This document shows, piece by piece, positions 45,337-45,504 of a DNA stretch of 45,504 bases. The stretch's first letter is position 1. Every line of letters begins with the position of its first letter. The position numbers and the translations under genes are program-made. The notes under the pieces are model-generated. The model worked only from the letters and a program-made list of their open reading frames with translations. It had not been told where the DNA came from and did no database searches. This DNA comes from Flavobacteriia bacterium (GTDB lineage Bacteria > Bacteroidota > Bacteroidia > Flavobacteriales_D > Crocinitomicaceae): NCBI GenBank assembly GCA_026391005.1, contig JAPLEV010000011.1, forward strand, positions 1-45,504. Direction: 5' to 3'.

Positions 45337-45504
45337 TTAATTAAAACATGCCGCTAGGCCCTGCAAAATTAAAAAGGCTTCTTTACCTGGCAACATTAAA
45401 TGATGTGTTTTTTTTAAAGAAATGACATCCGGAAAAAGCAAGCTCAATTCAAATTGGATATATGAATCAAGAAGATCTACTTGTACCTGTTGAGCACTTG
45501 CATA
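45337..45504 (-). CDS. 3' end of an MbnP-family-like gene (partial)
   Basis: The open frame from the right edge to TAA at 45339-45337 encodes 55 residues: YASAQQVQVDLLDSYIQFEL, then a segment with THHLMLPGKEAFLILQGLAA. The pattern H-x-x-M-x-PG-x-x-A near the C terminus resembles the tails of MbnP-family copper proteins, which are typically paired with a di-haem MbnH-type enzyme. Only the tail is visible, so the family is a guess supported mainly by the neighbour two bases downstream. Confidence 0.5.
   Translation of the reverse strand, partial: YASAQQVQVDLLDSYIQFELSLLFPDVISLKKTHHLMLPGKEAFLILQGLAACFN

Noticed and set aside
1..45504. tRNA, rRNA, CRISPR, transposase or phage genes
   Set aside because: I looked through the intergenic gaps and the open frames and found no cloverleaf-like, repeat-spacer or transposase/integrase-like sequence.

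Overview
The window looks like chromosomal DNA from a low-GC Bacteroidota, most likely a marine or freshwater member of Flavobacteriales (Crocinitomicaceae/Fluviicola-like is my guess). The evidence is several secreted proteins with C-terminal type IX secretion (T9SS) sorting domains, a TonB receptor with an N-terminal carboxypeptidase-like domain, DUF5777 and DUF5723 barrels, a sufABCD run, Bacteroidota-style -7 elements (TAnnTTTG) and almost no Shine-Dalgarno sequences. I saw no tRNA, rRNA, CRISPR array, insertion sequence or phage gene.

Layout. 0-4.5 kb (minus strand): a lipoprotein phosphodiesterase/phosphatase and a tightly coupled redox cluster (DUF5777 barrel, YceI, 4-TM protein, haem c lipoprotein, haem-motif T9SS protein). 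4.5-10.5 kb (plus): folate cyclo-ligase and RNase HII, then a membrane-anchored propeller-like protein next to an OmpA/TSP3 outer-membrane protein. 10.5-18.5 kb (plus): TonB receptor, a large T9SS surface protein (broken here) and a PhoB/PhoR-like two-component pair. The first two genes have tandem 11-bp repeats upstream that resemble Pho boxes. 18.5-22.3 kb: ABC exporter, an unexported substrate-binding-fold protein and a T9SS protein, with overlapping start/stop codons. 22.3-24.4 kb (minus): SDR and a polytopic membrane protein. 24.5-27.2 kb: htpG with a sigma-54-like promoter, then a TerB-DnaJ protein. 27.2-34.2 kb (minus): pntAB and sufABCD. 34.3-36.5 kb: atypical SDR, small secreted protein, cyclase-family hydrolase. 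36.6-41 kb: glyS, aspS and a DUF3050 gene. 41-45.5 kb (minus): YgiQ-type radical SAM protein, then an MbnP-like tail, di-haem peroxidase and YHYH T9SS protein in one direction.

Two things stand out. First, the surface-receptor/secreted-protein/PhoBR region reads as a self-contained, phosphate-responsive outer-membrane scavenging locus. Second, four genes carry clear lesions: aspS lacks class II motif 3, the DUF3050 gene has one in-frame stop, the beta-helix T9SS gene has a frameshift plus a missing block, and the di-haem peroxidase has two frameshifts, one of them an exact 8-bp tandem duplication. A lesion in an essential tRNA synthetase makes assembly or amplification artefact a serious alternative to real decay.
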